Shown here: in pieces, positions 8,529 to 16,826 of the stretch | Position numbering within the stretch: the stretch's first letter is position 1 | How the letters are laid out: each line of letters starts with the position of its first letter | Source of the DNA: RYN-230 sp963770545 | GTDB taxonomy: Bacteria > Actinomycetota > Actinomycetes > Streptosporangiales > Streptosporangiaceae | Direction of reading: 5' to 3' | Assembly: GCA_963770545.1 (NCBI GenBank) | Contig: CAVYQF010000011.1 | Location: 372,001 to 436,000, forward strand | DNA: 64,000 nucleotides | Position numbers and translations under genes: made by a program | Notes under the pieces: generated by a model | Told to the model about the DNA's origin: nothing | What the model saw: the letters and a program-made list of their open reading frames with translations, nothing else | Databases searched by the model: none

Positions 8529-9304
8529 AGCGGCGTCACGTACGCACCGGAGATGCCGCCGTCCACGAGGAAGTTGGCGGCGGTGATGAAGGACGCGTCG
8601 TCACTGGCGAGGAACGCGACGGCGGCCGCGATCTCGTCGGCCTCGGCGAACCGGCCCATCGGCACGTGCACCAGGCGCCGGGCGGCCCGCTCCGGGTCCT
8701 GGGCGAAGAGCTCGCGCAGCAGCGGCGTGTTCACCGGGCCGGGGGATAGCGCGTTGACCCGGATGCCCTCCCGGGCGAACTGCACGCCGAGTTCCCTGGT
8801 CATCGCCAGCACGCCACCCTTGGACGCGGTGTAGGAGATCTGCGAGGTGGCCGCGCCCAGCGTGGCCACGAACGACGCGGTGTTGATGACCGACCCGCCC
8901 GGCCCGCCCGCCGCGACCTGGCGCTGCATGTGCGGGATCACGTACTTGCAGCACAGGAACACCGAGGTCAGGTTGACCTCCTGGACCCGGCGCCAGGCGT
9001 CGATGCCGGTGCTCAGGATGGAATCGTCATCGGGCGGCGAGATGCCCGCGTTGTTGAACGCGACGTGCACCGCCCCGTAGGCGTCCACCACCTGCTGGTA
9101 CATCTCGCGCACGGCGTCGGGGTCGGTGACGTCGGCGTGCACGAACAGGCCGCCGACCTCCTCGGCGGCGCGCTTGCCCGCCGCCTCGTCCACGTCGACC
9201 GCCACCACCGTGGCTCCCTCGGCGGCGAGCCGGCGCGCGCTGGCCAGCCCGATTCCGCTGCCCGCCCCGGTGATCACCGCGATCCGGTCCTGCAGCCGCT
9301 GCAT
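8525..9304 (-). CDS. Short-chain dehydrogenase/reductase
   Basis: A 259-residue classical SDR. It has the Rossmann motif TGAGSGIG, the NNAG strand motif (AFNNAGIS), the catalytic Ser in NTASFVA and YTASK with Tyr and Lys intact, and a normal C-terminal DGGISGAY. NAD(P)-dependent oxidation of an alcohol is the likely reaction. The start chosen is the ATG at 9304, preceded by AGGGGCAGG; a start five codons earlier is possible. It sits between the aldehyde dehydrogenase and the gamma-glutamyl hydrolase. An alcohol dehydrogenase here, with no amine oxidase, suggests an amino-alcohol substrate for the operon. Confidence 0.9.
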   Translation of the reverse strand: MQRLQDRIAVITGAGSGIGLASARRLAAEGATVVAVDVDEAAGKRAAEEVGGLFVHADVTDPDAVREMYQQVVDAYGAVHVAFNNAGISPPDDDSILSTGIDAWRRVQEVNLTSVFLCCKYVIPHMQRQVAAGGPGGSVINTASFVATLGAATSQISYTASKGGVLAMTRELGVQFAREGIRVNALSPGPVNTPLLRELFAQDPERAARRLVHVPMGRFAEADEIAAAVAFLASDDASFITAANFLVDGGISGAYVTPL

Positions 9305-9315
9305 ATACCTGCCCC

Positions 9316-10677
9316 TCACTCGGTGGCGATGAAGACGTTCTTGACTTCGGTGAAGGCGTCCAGCGCGTCCGGCCCGAGCTCACGGCCCAGCCCCGACTGC
9401 TTGAACCCGCCGAACGGGGTCCAGTACCGGACCGAGGCGTGCGAGTTCACCGACAGGTTCCCGGTCTCCACCGCCCGGGCCACCCGCAGGGCCCGGCCGA
9501 TGTTCTCGGTCCAGATAGACCCGGACAGCCCGTAGGGGGTGTCGTTCGCGACCGCGATGGCCTCCGCCTCGTCCTCGACCGGGACCACGGCCACGACCGG
9601 CCCGAACACCTCCTCGGTGAACGCGGGGTCATCCACGGTCACCGGGGCGAGGACGGTGGGCGGGAACCAGAAACCCGGGCCGGCCGGCGCGCTGCCCCGG
9701 AACGCCACCGGGGCACCCTGCGGGACGTAGGAGGCGACCCGGGCCCGGTGCTCGGCCGTGATCAGCGGGCCCATCTCCGTGGCGGAGTCCGCGGGATCAC
9801 CCACCACCACGTTCTTCACCGCAGGCTCCAGGAGCTCCATGAACCGGTCGAACACACTGCGCTGGACCAGGATGCGGGACCGGGCGCAGCAGTCCTGCCC
9901 GGCGTTGTCGAAGACCGCGTACGGCGCGGTGGCCGCAGCCCGTTCCAGGTCGGCGTCGGCGAACACGATGTTGGCGCTCTTGCCGCCCAGCTCCAGGGTG
10001 ACCCGCTTGACCTGGCGGGCGCAGTCCGCCATCAGTTTGCTGCCCACCTCGGTCGATCCGGTAAAGACGATCTTGCGGACGAGTTCGTGGTCCACCAGCC
10101 GCTGGCCCACCACCGAGCCTTTGCCCGGCAGCACCTGGAAGACGCCTTCGGGCAGGCCGGCCTCGAGGGCCAGCTCGCCGATCCGGATCGCGGTGAGCGG
10201 GGTGCGCTCCGCCGGCTTGGCGATCACGGGATTCCCGGCGGCCAGGGCGGGTGCCAGCCCCCAGCCCAGGATCGGCATCGGGAAGTTCCACGGCACGATC
10301 AGCCCGACGATGCCGACCGGCTCCTTGAACGTGACGTCGAGGCCGCCCGGTACCGGGATCTGCTGGCCGGTGAGCCGTTCCGGGGCGGCCGAGTAGTAGC
10401 GCAGCACGTCGCGGACGTTGCCCGCCTCCCAGCGGGCCTGGCCGACCGGGTGGCCCGAGCAGGCCACCTCCAGCTCGGCGAGTTCCCCGATGTGGGAGTC
10501 CACCACGTCGGCGAAGCGGCGCAGCAGGGCGGCCCGGTCCCCGGGGGTCACCGCCCGCCAGGCGGCCTGCGCGGCGGCCGCCCGGGCGATGGCCTCATCA
10601 GCCTGCTCCGCCGAGCACGACGGCACGGTGGCCACCGGCTCCTCGGTGGCCGGGTTCAGCACGGTGAACGTGGACAT
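9316..10677 (-). CDS. Aldehyde dehydrogenase (PuuC/betaine-aldehyde type)
   Basis: A 453-residue NAD(P)+-dependent aldehyde dehydrogenase. The catalytic cysteine lies in FDNAGQDCCARSRI, the general-base glutamate in VTLELGGKSANIV, the cofactor strand in VGIVGLIVPWNFP and FTGSTEVG, and the conserved EEVFGPVVAV and PFGGFKQSGLGRELG are near the end. In this operon it would oxidise a gamma-glutamylamino aldehyde to the acid, comparable to PuuC or the GlnA4 pathway enzyme. It is separated from the ligase gene by 170 bp that contain a tandem repeat. Confidence 0.94.
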   Translation of the reverse strand: MSTFTVLNPATEEPVATVPSCSAEQADEAIARAAAAQAAWRAVTPGDRAALLRRFADVVDSHIGELAELEVACSGHPVGQARWEAGNVRDVLRYYSAAPERLTGQQIPVPGGLDVTFKEPVGIVGLIVPWNFPMPILGWGLAPALAAGNPVIAKPAERTPLTAIRIGELALEAGLPEGVFQVLPGKGSVVGQRLVDHELVRKIVFTGSTEVGSKLMADCARQVKRVTLELGGKSANIVFADADLERAAATAPYAVFDNAGQDCCARSRILVQRSVFDRFMELLEPAVKNVVVGDPADSATEMGPLITAEHRARVASYVPQGAPVAFRGSAPAGPGFWFPPTVLAPVTVDDPAFTEEVFGPVVAVVPVEDEAEAIAVANDTPYGLSGSIWTENIGRALRVARAVETGNLSVNSHASVRYWTPFGGFKQSGLGRELGPDALDAFTEVKNVFIATE

Positions 10678-10731
10678 GCCCGCTTCCAGTCTCCTTCGCC
10701 CGTGGTTCGGGCCGCCGTGGTTGGCGTCGCT

Positions 10732-10836
10732 GTGGTCCGGATCCCCGTGGTGCGGATCCTTGTGGTCCGGATTCCCGTGGTCCGGATCCCTGTGGTGCGG
10801 ATCCCTGTGGTGTGGATCCCTGTGGTGCGGATCGCT
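10732..10836. repeat. Seven tandem 15-bp units between the ligase and aldehyde dehydrogenase genes
   Basis: Seven consecutive units of exactly 15 bp follow GTGGTCCGGATCCCT, with changes mainly at the sixth base and at the last three bases. The array fills most of the 170-bp gap inside the amine operon. It lies outside the two genes. The consensus contains GGATCC, so each unit has a small self-complementary core. Confidence 0.93.
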
Positions 10837-10848
10837 GTGGCTGCGGCC

Positions 10849-12240
10849 CTACATCCGTTCGAAGCCCCGGTGCAATTCCCAGTCGGTCACCGCGGCGTCG
10901 AACGCCGCGATCTCCACCCGGGCCGCGTGGGCGTAGTGCTCGACCACGTCGTCCCCGAAGGCTTCGCGGGCCACTTCGCTCTTGAGCCACAGGTCCAGCG
11001 CATCGCGCAGCGTGGACGGCACCCGGCTGCCCTCGGCCGTGTAGGCGTTCCCCTCCAGCGGCGCCTCGAGCGGCAGTTCGTGGTCCACGCCGTGCAGCCC
11101 GGCGGCGATCATGGCCGCCACGGCCAGGTAAGGGTTCACGTCTCCGCCCGGGACCCGGTTCTCCACCCGCAGCCCGGCGCCGTGCCCGACCAGCCGCATC
11201 GCGCAGGTCCGGTTGTCCACGCCCCACCGGACCGCAGTGGGCGCGAAGCTGCCCGGCACGTAGCGCTTGTAAGAGTTGATGTTCGGCGCGTGCCACAGCA
11301 CCAGCTCGGACAGCAGCGCGAGCTGGCCTGCGATGAAGTGCTCGCCGAAGGCGGACAGCCCGTGCGGGCCGTCCCCGGCCATCACCGGGGCTCCGTCGTC
11401 CTTGCGGACCGAGAGGTGAATGTGGCAGGAGTTGCCTTCTCGGGCGTTGGGCTTGGCCATGAACGTGATGCTCATGCCGTCGGCATCGGCGATTTCCTTG
11501 GACCCGGTCTTGTAGATGGAGTGGTTGTCGCAGGTCGTCACCGCCTCCGCGTAGCGGAACGCGATCTCGTGCTGGCCCAGGTTGCACTCGCCCTTGGCCG
11601 ACTCCACCTGGAGGCCTGCCCCGGCCATGCCGTTGCGGAGCTTGCGCAGCAGCGGCTCGATCCGGGCCGTGCCCAGGATCGAGTAGTCGACGTTGTAGGA
11701 GTTGGCCGGGGTGAGGTTGCGGTACCCGGCGGCCTGCGCGGCCTGGTAAGAGTCGGCGTAGACCACGAACTCCAGCTCGGTGCCGGACATGGCCTGCAGG
11801 CCGCGCTCGGCGAGCCGGTCGGTCTGGGCCTTCAGGATCTGCCGGGGTGAGGCCACCACGGGTGAGCCGTCGTGCCAGGTGAGGTCCGCGATGACCAGCG
11901 CGGTGCCTTCCTGCCAGGGCACCCGGCGCAGCGTGCTCAGGTCCGGCGCCATCACGAAGTCGCCGTAGCCGGTCTGCCAGGATGCCATCGCGTACCCGTC
12001 AACGGTGTTCATCTCCACGTCCACCGCCAGCAGGTAGTTACAGCCTTCGATGACGCTGCCCACCACGTCGTCGAGGAAGAACTCCGCGGCGAGCCGCTTG
12101 CCCTGCAGGCGCCCCTGCATGTCGGTGAAGGCGACCACGACCGTGTCGATCTTGCCCTCGCTCACCTCCACGCGGAGCTGTTCCAGCGTGAGCATCCCGC
12201 GGCGCCGGGTGTGCGGGGTCGCCCCGCGCTGCTTCTCCAT
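10849..12240 (-). CDS. Glutamine-synthetase-family gamma-glutamyl-amine ligase (PuuA/GlnA3/GlnA4-like)
   Basis: A 463-residue member of the glutamine synthetase superfamily. It keeps the metal and substrate motifs in divergent form: SAKGECNLGQHEIAF (Glu ligands), GNSCHIHLS, the NINSYKRYVPGSF loop and NRTCAMRLVGHG followed by ENRVPGGDVNPYLA. These match GS-like enzymes that attach glutamate to amines (PuuA for putrescine, GlnA4 for ethanolamine in Streptomyces) better than housekeeping GlnA, as does the position beside an aldehyde dehydrogenase and a PuuD-like hydrolase. Start ATG 12240 follows GGAGG; an in-frame ATG at 12195 is an alternative. The substrate is inferred only from context. Confidence 0.88.
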   Translation of the reverse strand: MEKQRGATPHTRRRGMLTLEQLRVEVSEGKIDTVVVAFTDMQGRLQGKRLAAEFFLDDVVGSVIEGCNYLLAVDVEMNTVDGYAMASWQTGYGDFVMAPDLSTLRRVPWQEGTALVIADLTWHDGSPVVASPRQILKAQTDRLAERGLQAMSGTELEFVVYADSYQAAQAAGYRNLTPANSYNVDYSILGTARIEPLLRKLRNGMAGAGLQVESAKGECNLGQHEIAFRYAEAVTTCDNHSIYKTGSKEIADADGMSITFMAKPNAREGNSCHIHLSVRKDDGAPVMAGDGPHGLSAFGEHFIAGQLALLSELVLWHAPNINSYKRYVPGSFAPTAVRWGVDNRTCAMRLVGHGAGLRVENRVPGGDVNPYLAVAAMIAAGLHGVDHELPLEAPLEGNAYTAEGSRVPSTLRDALDLWLKSEVAREAFGDDVVEHYAHAARVEIAAFDAAVTDWELHRGFERM

Positions 12241-12298
12241 GGGCCTCCAGTCCGAGAGTCGCTCTGCCTAGGTGCTACCCGGTGCGCTTTGATCCAGT

Positions 12299-12333
12299 CC
12301 GCCGGGCCGGGTGCGCCGCACCCGGCCCGGCGG
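12299..12333. terminator. Perfect 17-bp hairpin between permease and ligase genes
   Basis: A 35-base perfect inverted repeat (arms 12299-12315 and 12317-12333, all G/C except one A-T pair). It lies just after the permease stop and before the ligase start, both on the minus strand. It would act as a strong intercistronic terminator or mRNA-processing stop that sets the permease apart from the enzymes. There is no T-tract. Confidence 0.6.
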
Positions 12334-12365
12334 TGACGAGCAGACGGTGCCGGCCCGCCGCAGCG

Positions 12366-13895
12366 TCAGACGGCCAGTTCCTCCTCGATCGCGGCCAGTT
12401 CCTCCGGCGTGCCCTGGACCCGCGGGCCGGTGAACCAGTTCCGCGCGGAGGCCAGCCAGTAGATGCCGGCGAAGCCGATCACTGCGACGACGGCGAACAC
12501 CGCGTAGTTGAACGTGGTCCAGCTGATCGGGCCGACCTGCGGCAGCATGAACAGGATCGTGATGATCACCACCCAGGTCACCGCGATGATGCCGACCGGC
12601 TTGCTCCACCGGCCCAGGTGCCAGGGGCCGCGCTGGAAGTTGTCGCCCTGGCGCAGCCGCAGGAAGGTCGGTATCACGTAGGCGATGTAGAGGCCGATGA
12701 CGGCGATGGAGGTAACCGCCGCGTACGCGGTGGCGTTCCACAGGTACGGCAGCCCGAGGATAAGGGCGGCGGCCGCGGCCAGCCAGATGGCGTTGGTGGG
12801 CGTCCTGGTCCGCTTGTTCACCTTGTGCCAGACCCGGGAGCCTGGCAGGGCGCCGTCCCGGGAGAACGCGTAGATCATCCGGGAGTTGGCGGTGACCGAG
12901 GACATGCCGCAGAACAGCTGGGCGCCGATCACCACGAGCAGCAGGAACTTGGCCCAGGCCGTCCCGGCCGCGTCGATAAAGATCTGCGCGGGCGGCACCC
13001 CGGTGGGGCCGGTGCGCTCTGCTTCGTAGTGCTGGATGGCGAAGGTGATCCCGATCAGCAGCACCCAGCCCGCGGCCAGCGAGACCAGGATGGACATCAC
13101 GATGCCCCGCGGGCCGCTGCGGGCGGCGCTGTGTGTCTCCTCGGTCATGTGCGCGGAGGCGTCGTAACCCGTGAACGTGTACTGGGCCAGCAGCAGGCCG
13201 ATCAGCACGATGTAGATCGGGGAGATGTGCAGCCCCGTGTCGTTGACGAAGTGCCCGAACACGAAACCGGCTGACTGGTGGTGCGACGGCACGAAGACGA
13301 GCACCGCGACGATGAGCAGCACGCCGACGATGTGCCACCACACGCTGACGTCGTTCAGCAGGGCGACCAGCCGGATGCCGAACTGGTTCAGCAGGCCGTG
13401 GATCAGCAGCACGATGGCGTAGATCAGGATCGTCACCGAGTGCGCGGTGCTCCAGCCCCACACCAGCGCGCCGAATGCGTTGATGAAGAACGCCGCGCCG
13501 AAGTCGATGCCCGCGGTCACCGCGACCTGGCCGAGGAAGTTGAACCATCCGGTGAACCAGGACCAGGCGGGCCCGTGCCGCGGCGCTAGCTTGGCTGACC
13601 AGTAGTAGAGGCCACCCGCGGTCGGGAAGCTGGAACAGACCTCGGCCATGGCCAGGCCGACGAACAGGGTCATGACGCCGACGAACAGCCAGCCCCAGAC
13701 GATGACGGCCGGGCCGCCGGTGGCCATGCCGAACCCGTACAGGGTGAGGCAGCCGGACAGGATCGAGATGATCGTGAACGAGACGGCGAAGTTGGAGAAC
13801 CCGGACATCCGCCGCCGTAGTTCCTGCGCGTAGCCCATCTGGTGCAGGGTCTGCTCGTCGTCGCTGAGCGGTGCCGCCTGCTCGTTGACCGCCAT
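12366..13895 (-). CDS. Amino acid/amine permease, APC superfamily
   Basis: A 509-residue transporter with 12 predicted membrane helices. The first helix region carries the APC signature GFSNFAVSFTIISILSGCL, and helix 6 has a YDASAHMTEET stretch typical of the GABA/choline/amine (ACT) branch. The ATG at 13895 follows CAGGAG. It is the first gene of the amine operon, reading away from the FadR-type regulator across a 136-bp region with a palindromic operator. It probably imports the amine that the ligase then glutamylates. Confidence 0.9.
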   Translation of the reverse strand: MAVNEQAAPLSDDEQTLHQMGYAQELRRRMSGFSNFAVSFTIISILSGCLTLYGFGMATGGPAVIVWGWLFVGVMTLFVGLAMAEVCSSFPTAGGLYYWSAKLAPRHGPAWSWFTGWFNFLGQVAVTAGIDFGAAFFINAFGALVWGWSTAHSVTILIYAIVLLIHGLLNQFGIRLVALLNDVSVWWHIVGVLLIVAVLVFVPSHHQSAGFVFGHFVNDTGLHISPIYIVLIGLLLAQYTFTGYDASAHMTEETHSAARSGPRGIVMSILVSLAAGWVLLIGITFAIQHYEAERTGPTGVPPAQIFIDAAGTAWAKFLLLVVIGAQLFCGMSSVTANSRMIYAFSRDGALPGSRVWHKVNKRTRTPTNAIWLAAAAALILGLPYLWNATAYAAVTSIAVIGLYIAYVIPTFLRLRQGDNFQRGPWHLGRWSKPVGIIAVTWVVIITILFMLPQVGPISWTTFNYAVFAVVAVIGFAGIYWLASARNWFTGPRVQGTPEELAAIEEELAV

Positions 13896-14008
13896 GACTG
13901 CTCCTGAATGCTGAGAGGCCCCGGTGGGGCCGGTGACCTGGGCTTAAGGGGCCTTAGACCTGAGAGGCCGGGAGCGGAGCGGACGCTGATCTGCCACCCG
14001 CCGGAGCG

Positions 14009-14030
14009 AATGGTTTAATATCAGACCATT
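14009..14030. promoter_or_regulatory. Palindromic FadR/GntR-type operator in the divergent promoter
   Basis: A 22-bp imperfect palindrome (18 of 22 positions symmetric) with arms AATGGT and ACCATT. TGGT...ACCA is the half-site pattern of FadR-subfamily GntR regulators. It ends two bases before the ATG of the regulator and contains TAATAT (14016-14021), a possible -10. Binding would block both the regulator and the divergent permease operon. Seen in sequence; function inferred. Confidence 0.65.
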
Positions 14031-14031
14031 G

Positions 14032-14937
14032 ATGGATAGCGAGCGGCCGATGTCAAGACCCAGCTCCGGATTTCCAGGCCCTGCCAGCCCGCTTTCCCGG
14101 GTCGGCGGCGGCGCCGCATCCAGGGCCGCATCCGCCCCCGCCCCCGCGGCCAGGGTGGACCTGGCCGCCGTGCTCGGTCCCGTCCGGTCGCAGAACACGT
14201 TCGAGGAGACGGTCGAGCGGCTGCTCGCCGTGATCAAGCTGGGCGTGGTGGGCCCCGGCGAGCGCTTCCCGCCTGAGCGGGAGCTCGCATCCCTGCTCGG
14301 TGTCAGCCGGATCACGCTCCGCGAAGCCATCGGGGACCTGCGGAACGCGGGCTACGTGGAATCGCGTCGGGGCCGGTTCGGCGGCACCTTCGTGCGCTAC
14401 ACCCCGCCCTCGCCGAGCCGCGTCGAGCTGCGGCGGATCGCGGTCGAGGACGCTGACAAGATCAACGACGCGCTCACCTTCCGGATGGCGGTGGAAACCG
14501 GGGCCGCCCACATCCTGGCCCAGCTGGGGGAGGGCGGCCGGGACGCCTACGGGCGGGATGACCACGGGCGGGATGACCACGGGCGGGATGACCACGGGCG
14601 GGCCCGGGAACGAATCCGGGACGTGCTCCTGACCCGGCTCGACGCGGTGAACCGGGCGGGCCCCGAGGACTACCGCCGGATGGACACCCTGTTCCATCTG
14701 GCCATCGCCGAGCTCACCGGATCCAGCCTGCTCGCCTCGGCCTGCGCCGATGCCCGGGTCCGCCTTAACGACCTGCTGAACGCGATCCCCGTGCTGCAGC
14801 GCAACATCGAGCACACTGCGGCCCAGCACACCGCGATCGTGGAGGGGATCCTGGCCGGGGACACCCGGCGGGCTCAGCGAGCCGTAGCCGAGCACCTGGA
14901 CGGCACCGCCGCGCTGCTCCGCGGCTTCCTCGAGTGA
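14032..14937 (+). CDS. GntR-family transcriptional regulator, FadR subfamily
   Basis: A 301-residue regulator. A winged helix at about residues 60-125 (PPERELASLLGVSRITLREAI, then YVESRRGRFGGTFVRY) is followed by an all-helical FCD ligand-binding domain with DKINDALTFRMAVETGAA and a late HTAIVEGILAGD His motif. A 15-bp repeat inserts GRDDH three times in a loop of the effector domain. Start ATG 14032 is two bases after the palindromic operator, so the transcript may be leaderless; ATG 14050 is an alternative. It is divergent from the amine operon and is its likely autoregulated repressor. Confidence 0.88.
   Translation: MDSERPMSRPSSGFPGPASPLSRVGGGAASRAASAPAPAARVDLAAVLGPVRSQNTFEETVERLLAVIKLGVVGPGERFPPERELASLLGVSRITLREAIGDLRNAGYVESRRGRFGGTFVRYTPPSPSRVELRRIAVEDADKINDALTFRMAVETGAAHILAQLGEGGRDAYGRDDHGRDDHGRDDHGRARERIRDVLLTRLDAVNRAGPEDYRRMDTLFHLAIAELTGSSLLASACADARVRLNDLLNAIPVLQRNIEHTAAQHTAIVEGILAGDTRRAQRAVAEHLDGTAALLRGFLE
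14551..14595. repeat. Three identical 15-bp units inside the FadR-type regulator
   Basis: GGGCGGGATGACCAC is repeated three times without change, followed by a partial fourth unit. It encodes (GRDDH)3 in frame. Perfect identity suggests recent expansion. Confidence 0.95.
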
Positions 14938-14982
14938 CGGTCAGGCCCGGTGCGAGGGGTGGGCGGCGGCCACGATGGCTGA

Positions 14983-15550
14983 TTGCAGTCGCCTGACCGC
15001 GCTGCGTACCGCACCGCCGGGCCGCAGTACCCCGGTAGGACCATGTGCTCGGCCTTCCGTACCTTCCAGTGCTGGACCGCCCTTGTCGGATATGGATCAC
15101 GACCAGGGAGTCCTGCACACCGTCCCGATTCCCGAGGCCATGGCCAACCTCATGCTGCGGCCACTGCTGGCCGACGTCCCCGAGGACGATATGTGCGGCG
15201 TCACGGTCAACCAGGTCTTCCCGGCCAGCGAGACCTGGCATCCGCTCCTCATGCGGGCCCTGAGCGGTATCCCCGACGTCCGGGCGGGTGACTCGGTCTG
15301 GTGGCACTGCGACATGGTCCACAGTGTGGCCCCCGTCCGTAACCAGCGAGGATGGGGCAACGTGATGTACATTCCCGCCGCCCCCTGGTGCCCCCGCAAC
15401 CGCAAGTACGCGGCCAGCGTCCGGGAGGCCTTCCGCACCGGATCCAGCCCCGCTGATTTTCCCTGAGAGCACTACGAGCGCGGCTGGGCCGGCCGGTTCG
15501 CGGCCAGCGATCTCAACCCCACTGGGCGGCGCGGGCTGGGACTCAGCTGA
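14983..15550 (+). pseudogene. DUF1479 (YbiU-like) protein remnant with frameshift and nonsense mutation
   Basis: Only the C-terminal part of a DUF1479 protein (about 410 residues when intact; non-haem iron dioxygenase-like fold) remains. The first piece reads AAYRT...MCSAFRTFQCWTAL in one frame. An extra T at 15083/15084 then moves the match into the next frame (SDMDHDQGVLHTVPIPEAM). That frame runs well to PADFP, where an in-frame TGA (15464-15466) interrupts it, and the family tail EHYERGWAGRF...GRRGLGLS continues to a second stop at 15548. With a missing N-terminal half, one frameshift and one nonsense codon, the gene is dead. Confidence 0.85.
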
Positions 15551-15558
15551 CCGGCCCG

Positions 15559-16238
15559 TCAGCCGCCCTGGCCCACGTACTCCGCGAAGACCACGACGTT
15601 GCCGAGGTAGCGCCCGGTGCGGCGGTCGAACTCCCCGCCGCAGGTGACCAGCCGCAGCGTGGGCCACCGGGTGTACCCGTACACGCCCTGTGATGGGAAG
15701 CTTGCCTTCGGGTACAGGCCGGCGCCGTACACGCGGAACACCGCGGTGCGCCGGTCGGCGAGCGTGACGTCGATCCGGTCGCCGGTCCGCAGCCGTCCCA
15801 GGTCGTAGAAGACGGCCGGACCGACCGCGGCCGAGTCGACGTGCCCGAAGATCACCGCTGCACCGCGGGCCCCCGGGGTGGGCCCAGGGTCATACCAGCT
15901 GGTCACGAACGGGGTGGTCAGCGGCGGCACCGCGGGAGAGCCGTCCGGCCTCAGGCCGAGCGGGATGATCTTTGCCCGGACCCCGATGCGCGGGATGGCC
16001 AGCGACAGAGGTACCGACCGCGCCAGCGGCCGCAACTGGACGCTGATCGGTGCCGGGGGCTGCGCCTGGTCCCTGGACGGGTCGCCAGTAGGCAGGGCCG
16101 GCCCGGTAGTGCCTCCGAGCGTGGCGGCAACGGAGGCCGCGACCAGCGCAGGGTGTGGCTGCCCACGAAGGCCAGGACGAGGCCGGTGGCCATGGACGCC
16201 GCGATCAGCGCGACGCAGAGCCTGCGCAGGATGCCCAC
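15559..16238 (-). CDS. Class F sortase, apparently frameshifted between anchor and catalytic domain
   Basis: The catalytic domain (15559-16035) is a class F sortase: IPRIGVRAKIIPLGL at the start, the catalytic His in GHVDS, the Cys in LVTCGG and the Arg in the following FDRRTGRY stretch. Sortases join secreted proteins to the cell wall. A membrane anchor (MGILRRLCVALIAASMATGLVLA, GTG 16238) lies upstream in another frame. The proline-rich linker ALPTGDPSRDQAQPPAP is in the catalytic frame back to at least 16130, so a one-base loss near 16130-16170 seems to separate the two. Either the gene is broken, the read has an error, or a TTG at 16035 makes a soluble domain. Confidence 0.72.
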
Positions 16239-16262
16239 CGCGGCCGCCGGGCTGGCGCCGGC

Positions 16263-16799
16263 TCAGGCCCTGGTGCGCAAGCGCCGGGTGATGAGCAGGG
16301 CGCCGGACACCGCACCGAGGCCGAGCAGGGCCAGCCCGAACGCGGTCAGCCGCTCATTGGCGGCGGTCGCAGTCGTCCCGTCACCGGTGGCGGGGGCGAC
16401 CGCAGGCGCCGCCGTCACGGTGAACGCGGCACTGGCCGTCACGCCGTTGGAGCAGTCGATATCCGGCTGGTAAGTGCCAGCCTTGATGGTCGCCGGCAGG
16501 GTCACGGTGGTCACGAATTCGCCGGCGTGCGTGCTGGCCTGCATCGGGATGTGCTCGCTGAGCCCCAGGGTGGTGCCGATCAGGGTCGCGGAGGCGGCCT
16601 CGCCGGCGGCGGTAAGCGAACTGCAGTTGACCGCGAAGGTGGTCGACGTGCCCGGAGCGGAAGGATTGGGGGTGATATCCACTGGTGAGGCGCTGGCCTG
16701 CGCGGGAACGGTGAGTGCCGGGGTGGCCAGCACCGGCCAGGCCAGGGCGGCCGCGACCAGGCCGGCCGCCGCGGTGCCGCGCAGGTCAGGGCGACCCAT
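16263..16799 (-). CDS. Secreted protein with C-terminal sortase-type anchor, likely sortase partner
   Basis: A 178-residue unknown protein. The N-terminus is a signal peptide (hydrophobic LVAAALAWPVLATPAL, cleavage near AQASA). The middle is a single beta-rich domain with two cysteines. The end has APATGDG, then a hydrophobic helix (LTAFGLALLGLGAVSGALLI) and TRRLRTRA, the layout of a cell-wall sorting signal with a motif that departs from LPxTG. The stop is 25 bp before the sortase start, so the two are probably one operon and substrate/enzyme. Start ATG 16799 follows GGAGGGAG. No named domain recognised. Confidence 0.7.
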   Translation of the reverse strand: MGRPDLRGTAAAGLVAAALAWPVLATPALTVPAQASASPVDITPNPSAPGTSTTFAVNCSSLTAAGEAASATLIGTTLGLSEHIPMQASTHAGEFVTTVTLPATIKAGTYQPDIDCSNGVTASAAFTVTAAPAVAPATGDGTTATAANERLTAFGLALLGLGAVSGALLITRRLRTRA

Positions 16800-16826
16800 G
16801 AATCTCCCTCCGGATGCGCAATCATA

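Noticed and set aside
9439..11850. An 803-codon open frame on + opposite the aldehyde dehydrogenase and ligase
   Set aside because: It runs across two well-conserved minus-strand genes and the 15-bp repeat; its VVRIP repeats come only from that array.
15464..15466. The in-frame TGA of the DUF1479 remnant as a selenocysteine codon
   Set aside because: tRNA-Sec is present, but the flanking residues (PADFP-x-EHYERG) are not a redox site, the same remnant has a frameshift and lacks its N-terminus, and no hairpin of SECIS type was evident right after the TGA.
7749..16800. A prophage or integrative element as cause of the amine/sortase block
   Set aside because: No integrase, recombinase, tRNA junction or att-like direct repeat was seen at either side, and base composition does not change visibly.
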